Source: JAFCUW01 sp049897565 (GTDB lineage: Bacteria > Pseudomonadota > Gammaproteobacteria > Burkholderiales > Burkholderiaceae_D). From it: 64,000 bases of DNA. The position numbers and the translations under genes are program-made. Below the pieces are notes generated by a model that saw only the letters and a list, made by a program, of their open reading frames with translations, searched no databases and had not been told where the DNA came from. The DNA lies in NCBI RefSeq assembly GCF_049897565.1, contig NZ_JAFCWM010000002.1:248001-312000 (forward strand), written 5' to 3'. Shown here piece after piece: positions 60,817-64,000 of the stretch (its first letter is position 1; each line of letters begins with the position of its first letter).

Positions 60817-61524
60817 TTATACGCCGAGGAGTTCGGTCAGAACCGGCATCTTCGCGTTTAATTCCGACGAAGCGAAGGTCTCGACGATCTGACCGTGCTC
60901 CACCACATAAAACCGATCCGCCAGTGGTGCGGCGAAGCGGAAATTCTGTTCCACCATGACGATGGTGTAACCCTTGGCCTTCAGTTCCGTGATCATGCGG
61001 GCCAGGCCCTGCACGATGACCGGCGCCAGGCCTTCGGAAATTTCGTCGAGCAGCAGCAAGCGGGCGCCGGTGCGCAGGATGCGCGCCACCGCCAGCATCT
61101 GCTGTTCGCCGCCCGACAGGCGCGTGCCCTGGCTGTTGCGGCGCTCGTACAGGTTGGGGAACATCTGATAGATTTCCTGCACCGACATGCCTTTTTCGCT
61201 GCCGGCCAGCGCCGGCGGCAGCATCAGGTTTTCCTCGGTCGACAGCGACGAGAAGATGCCGCGTTCCTCGGGGCAGTAGCCGATGCCGAGGTGGGCAATC
61301 TTGTGGGTCGGCAGGCCGATCGCCTCGACGCCACCCACCTTGATCGAGCCGGTGCGCTTGCCCGTCAGGCCCATGATGGCGCGCAAGGTGGTGGTGCGGC
61401 CGGCGCCGTTTCGGCCCAGCAAGGTCACGACCTCGCCCTGGTTCACCGTCAGGTTGACATTGTGCAGGATGTGCGATTCGCCATACCACGCCTGCAGGTT
61501 GCTGATTGCGAGAGCGGCGGCCAT
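60817..61524 (-). CDS. livF: LIV-type ABC transporter ATP-binding protein (LivF family), Walker A Lys replaced by Arg
   Basis: This 235-residue ATPase has a complete signature (RLSGGEQQMLAVARIL, about residue 135), Walker B LLLLDEISEGLAP and switch region MVEQNFRF. The Walker A motif reads GRNGAGRTTTLR (about residues 37-48): the normally invariant Lys is Arg, confirmed in the DNA. The same change may be shared by related beta-proteobacterial LivF proteins; I cannot verify that here. Its start overlaps the livG stop by one base, and the ORF upstream of 61524 was rejected. Confidence 0.9.
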   Translation of the reverse strand: MAAALAISNLQAWYGESHILHNVNLTVNQGEVVTLLGRNGAGRTTTLRAIMGLTGKRTGSIKVGGVEAIGLPTHKIAHLGIGYCPEERGIFSSLSTEENLMLPPALAGSEKGMSVQEIYQMFPNLYERRNSQGTRLSGGEQQMLAVARILRTGARLLLLDEISEGLAPVIVQGLARMITELKAKGYTIVMVEQNFRFAAPLADRFYVVEHGQIVETFASSELNAKMPVLTELLGV

Positions 61525-62294
61525 CAGTGCGCTCCTTCCAGGTCGGCGCTGGTGGTGCCCATGTAGGCTTCCATCACCTGCGGGTTGCGCGATACCTCGG
61601 CATACGTGCCCTCGGCCAGCATGGCGCCGCGCTGCAGCACTGAAATCTTGTCGCAAATACCGGAAACCACGTTCATATTATGTTCGACCATCAGGATGGT
61701 GCGGCCGGCCGATACTTTTTTGATCAGCTCGGTGACGCGGTGGACGTCTTCGTGGCCCATGCCCTGGGTAGGCTCGTCGAGCAACATCAGCTCGGGCTGC
61801 ATCGCCAGGGTGGTGGCAATTTCCAGCGCGCGCTTGCGGCCGTACGGCATGTCCACGGTGACGGTGTCGGCGAATTCGGTCAGGTCGACCTCGGCCAGCA
61901 ACTGCATCGCGCGATCGTCAAGGCGCGACAGTGAGCGCTCGCTCTGCCAGAAATTGAACGACGTGCCCAGTTCGCGCTGCAAGCCGATGCGCACGTTCTG
62001 CAGCACCGTCAGGTGCGGAAACACGGCTGAAATCTGGAACGAACGGATGATGCCCATGCGGGCGATCTGGGCCGGCTTGGCGGCGGTAATGTCCTTGCCA
62101 TTGAACAGGATCTGGCCCGACGTCGGCACCAGGAACTTGGTCAGCAGGTTGAAACAGGTGGTCTTGCCGGCGCCGTTCGGGCCGATCAGCGCGTGGATAT
62201 GCCCGCGCTCGACGCTGAGATTGACGTCACTTACCGCTGTGAAACCTTTGAACTCTTTGGTCAGGTTCTTGGTCTGTAATATGACATCCGCCAT
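61524..62294 (-). CDS. livG: LIV-type ABC transporter ATP-binding protein (LivG family), second system
   Basis: This 256-residue ATPase has Walker A ALIGPNGAGKTTCFNLLT (about residues 35-52), the LivG-type RMGIIRSFQISAVFPHLTVL, Walker B LMLLDEPTQGMGHED, and switch His in LMVEHNMNVV. The signature region reads MPYGRKRALEIATTL. With a normal Walker A it can pair with the Arg-variant LivF. It is the first gene of the importer operon and lies 109 bases downstream of the GMC oxidoreductase gene start-to-stop gap. Confidence 0.92.
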   Translation of the reverse strand: MADVILQTKNLTKEFKGFTAVSDVNLSVERGHIHALIGPNGAGKTTCFNLLTKFLVPTSGQILFNGKDITAAKPAQIARMGIIRSFQISAVFPHLTVLQNVRIGLQRELGTSFNFWQSERSLSRLDDRAMQLLAEVDLTEFADTVTVDMPYGRKRALEIATTLAMQPELMLLDEPTQGMGHEDVHRVTELIKKVSAGRTILMVEHNMNVVSGICDKISVLQRGAMLAEGTYAEVSRNPQVMEAYMGTTSADLEGAH

Positions 62295-62403
62295 TGGGTC
62301 TCCGAGATATTTTTATCATACTGCTATGTATTTTTTTCACGATAATACACACAATAAAATTTCGTCACAATACGGTATAACTACCATTTCGCCCCGGATC
62401 GGC

Positions 62404-64000
62404 TCACCTCGTCGTTGCCGCGATAAGCTCGGCAGCTCTTTCCGCGATCATCAAAGTGGGCGAATTCGTGTTGCCGGAAGTGATGTTAGGCATGACCGAC
62501 GCATCAATAACGCGCAAGCCCCCTACGCCGATGACGCGCAGCTCGCTGTCGACCACCGACATCGGGTCATCTCGCTTGCCCATCTTGCAGGTGCCGACCG
62601 GATGGAAGATCGTCGTGCCGATCTGGCCGGCCGCCTCGGCCAGCTCGTCTTCGGTGCGGTAATGGACGCCAGGCTTGAATTCTTCCGGCTTGTATTTGGC
62701 CAGCGCGGGCGCGGCAACGATCTTGCGCGTCAGCGTCAGCGCCGCGGCGGCGGTCTTGCGGTCTTCCGCCGTGCTGAGGTAATTCGGTGAAATCTTCGGC
62801 GCCGCATAACTGTCGTTGCTGGCAATGCGCACGTGCCCGCGCGAGCTCGGGCGCAGGTTGCAGACGCTGGCAGTAAACGCCGGGAACGGGTGCAGTGGAT
62901 CGCCGAACTTTTCCAGTGACAAAGGCTGCACGTGGTATTGCAGGTTGGCGCTGGCCTGGCCTGGGTCCGACCTGGCGAACGCGCCCAGCTGGGACGGCGC
63001 CATCGACATCGGCCCGCTCTGGCGCACCGCGTATTCGAGGCCGATCTTCATCTTGCCGAACCAGGTCGCGGCGCTGGTATTGAGCGTCTTGGCGCCATTG
63101 ACCTTGAAGATCATGCGCAGCTGCAGGTGGTCCTGCAGGTTTTCGCCGACGCCTGGGGCATCGACCATCGGCGTAATGCCGACTTGCTGCAAGGCGGCCG
63201 TCGGCCCGATGCCCGACAGCTGCAGGATCTGCGGCGAGCCGATCGCGCCGGCAGCGAGCAAGGTTTCCTGGACGGCATCGGCGCGGAACTTCCGGCCGCC
63301 GCCGAAAAACTCGACGCCGCGGCACACCGCGCCCATTTCCGTGTGCTCGATGATCAAGCGCTCGACATGGCAGCCGGTCATGATCGTCAGGTTTTCGCGC
63401 CCGGCGATCGGTTTCAGGAACGCTTTTGCGGTATTCCAGCGGATGCCGCGGCGCTGATTGACCTCGAAATACGAGCAGCCTTCGTTGTCGCCGGTATTGA
63501 AATCGGCGACTTTCGGGATACCGGTCTCATCGGCGGCGTCGCGGAAGGCGTCGAGGATCTGCCACGACAGCCGCTGTTTCTCGACGCGCCACTCGCCGCC
63601 GCTGCCGTGATTGGCGCTGGCGCCGCCGTGGTAGTGCTCGGTTTTCATGAACAGCGGCAGCACCTTGTCCCACGCCCACGACGGGTCGCCGGTCAGCTCG
63701 GCCCAGCGGTCATAGTCGCCGGACTGGCCTCGCATGTAGATCATGCCGTTGATCGACGAGCTGCCGCCCAGCACTTTGCCGCGCGGATAAACCAGCGAGC
63801 GACCGCCGATGCCGGCGTCGGCTTCAGTCTTGTAGAGCCAGTCGGTGCGCGGATTGCCGATGCAATGCAGGTAGCCGACCGGGATGTGGATCCACAGGTA
63901 ATCGTCCTTGCCGCCGGCCTCGATCAGCAGGACGGTGGTGTCTTTCTTGCGCGTGAGGCGGTTTGCCAGAAGGCAGCCGGCAGTGCCGGCGCCCACGATA
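62404..64000 (-). CDS. GMC family oxidoreductase (choline dehydrogenase-like), N-terminus cut by window edge
   Basis: This FAD enzyme lacks only its first few residues, which lie beyond the window. The visible start is IVGAGTAGCLLANRLT, the end of the FAD-binding motif. The GMC signatures YPRGKVLGGSSSINGMIYMR and AAGAIGSPQILQLSGIGPTA are present, and the C-terminal active-site region is FHPVGTCKMG with later NTNSPTLMIAERAAELI. The family oxidises alcohols such as choline, aliphatic or aryl alcohols. It precedes the second LIV importer in the same direction with a gap of 109 bases, so a shared substrate is possible but unproven. Confidence 0.9.
   Translation of the reverse strand, partial: IVGAGTAGCLLANRLTRKKDTTVLLIEAGGKDDYLWIHIPVGYLHCIGNPRTDWLYKTEADAGIGGRSLVYPRGKVLGGSSSINGMIYMRGQSGDYDRWAELTGDPSWAWDKVLPLFMKTEHYHGGASANHGSGGEWRVEKQRLSWQILDAFRDAADETGIPKVADFNTGDNEGCSYFEVNQRRGIRWNTAKAFLKPIAGRENLTIMTGCHVERLIIEHTEMGAVCRGVEFFGGGRKFRADAVQETLLAAGAIGSPQILQLSGIGPTAALQQVGITPMVDAPGVGENLQDHLQLRMIFKVNGAKTLNTSAATWFGKMKIGLEYAVRQSGPMSMAPSQLGAFARSDPGQASANLQYHVQPLSLEKFGDPLHPFPAFTASVCNLRPSSRGHVRIASNDSYAAPKISPNYLSTAEDRKTAAAALTLTRKIVAAPALAKYKPEEFKPGVHYRTEDELAEAAGQIGTTIFHPVGTCKMGKRDDPMSVVDSELRVIGVGGLRVIDASVMPNITSGNTNSPTLMIAERAAELIAATTR

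Overview
The window reads as a stretch of high-GC chromosome from a beta-proteobacterium of the order Burkholderiales, most likely the family Oxalobacteraceae (Massilia, Duganella or Janthinobacterium type). This is inferred from the gene order mnmG-rsmG-parA-parB-atpIBEFHAGDC, from strong third-position GC bias, and from dispersed palindromes built on GGGGTCAG, which I recall from that family. No phage, plasmid or CRISPR locus is visible. The linked parAB genes and two parS sites suggest that the replication origin is not far away, but dnaA and oriC are not in the window.

Layout. 1-5900 (minus) is a probable housekeeping operon: aminopeptidase P, a small unknown protein, MgtC-like, DUF924, a DUF2520 oxidoreductase and a frameshifted GNAT acetyltransferase, with a Crp-type regulator upstream. 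6048-14654 (plus) is a complete LIV-type ABC importer (two ATPases, two permeases, one binding protein) enclosed by two different adenylate-forming CoA ligases. It looks like an uptake-and-CoA-activation system for a carboxylic acid. 14676-23021 is a separate catabolic island: a GntR/FCD repressor diverging from a shortened ketol-acid reductoisomerase-like gene, a phthalate-dioxygenase-type Rieske oxygenase with its PDR-type reductase, a class II aldolase-family protein, and a TRAP importer with fused membrane subunits. A near-palindromic CTGTATACAG motif occurs in front of both divergent genes and is the best operator candidate. I regard this island as the most likely undescribed system in the window.

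23082-27767 holds nitronate monooxygenase, a metallo-beta-lactamase-fold hydrolase, small proteins, and a ribbon-helix-helix regulator beside a polyhydroxyalkanoate-depolymerase-type esterase. 27922-39259 is ordinary core genome: argB, tRNA-Thr(GGT), a TraB/GumN protein, a HAD nucleotidase, slmA, a pabB-pabC fusion, glutathione peroxidase, an HD-GYP protein, PPK2, a CoA-binding protein, an amidase and an S41 peptidase. It is interrupted at 33149-33849 by two related inverted-repeat elements that flank a gene remnant.

39321-51240 is the ATP synthase operon with a clear promoter and terminator, then parB, parA, rsmG and mnmG, with two parS sites just upstream of mnmG. 51241-57420 contains a TSUP exporter, an iron alcohol dehydrogenase, a lone 820-residue FtsX-type permease behind a good sigma-54 promoter match, and small hydrolase genes. 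57488-64000 (minus) is a second complete LIV-type importer, preceded by a GMC oxidoreductase that runs off the window.

All functional calls rest on reading the protein sequences and recognising motifs. No database search was run.
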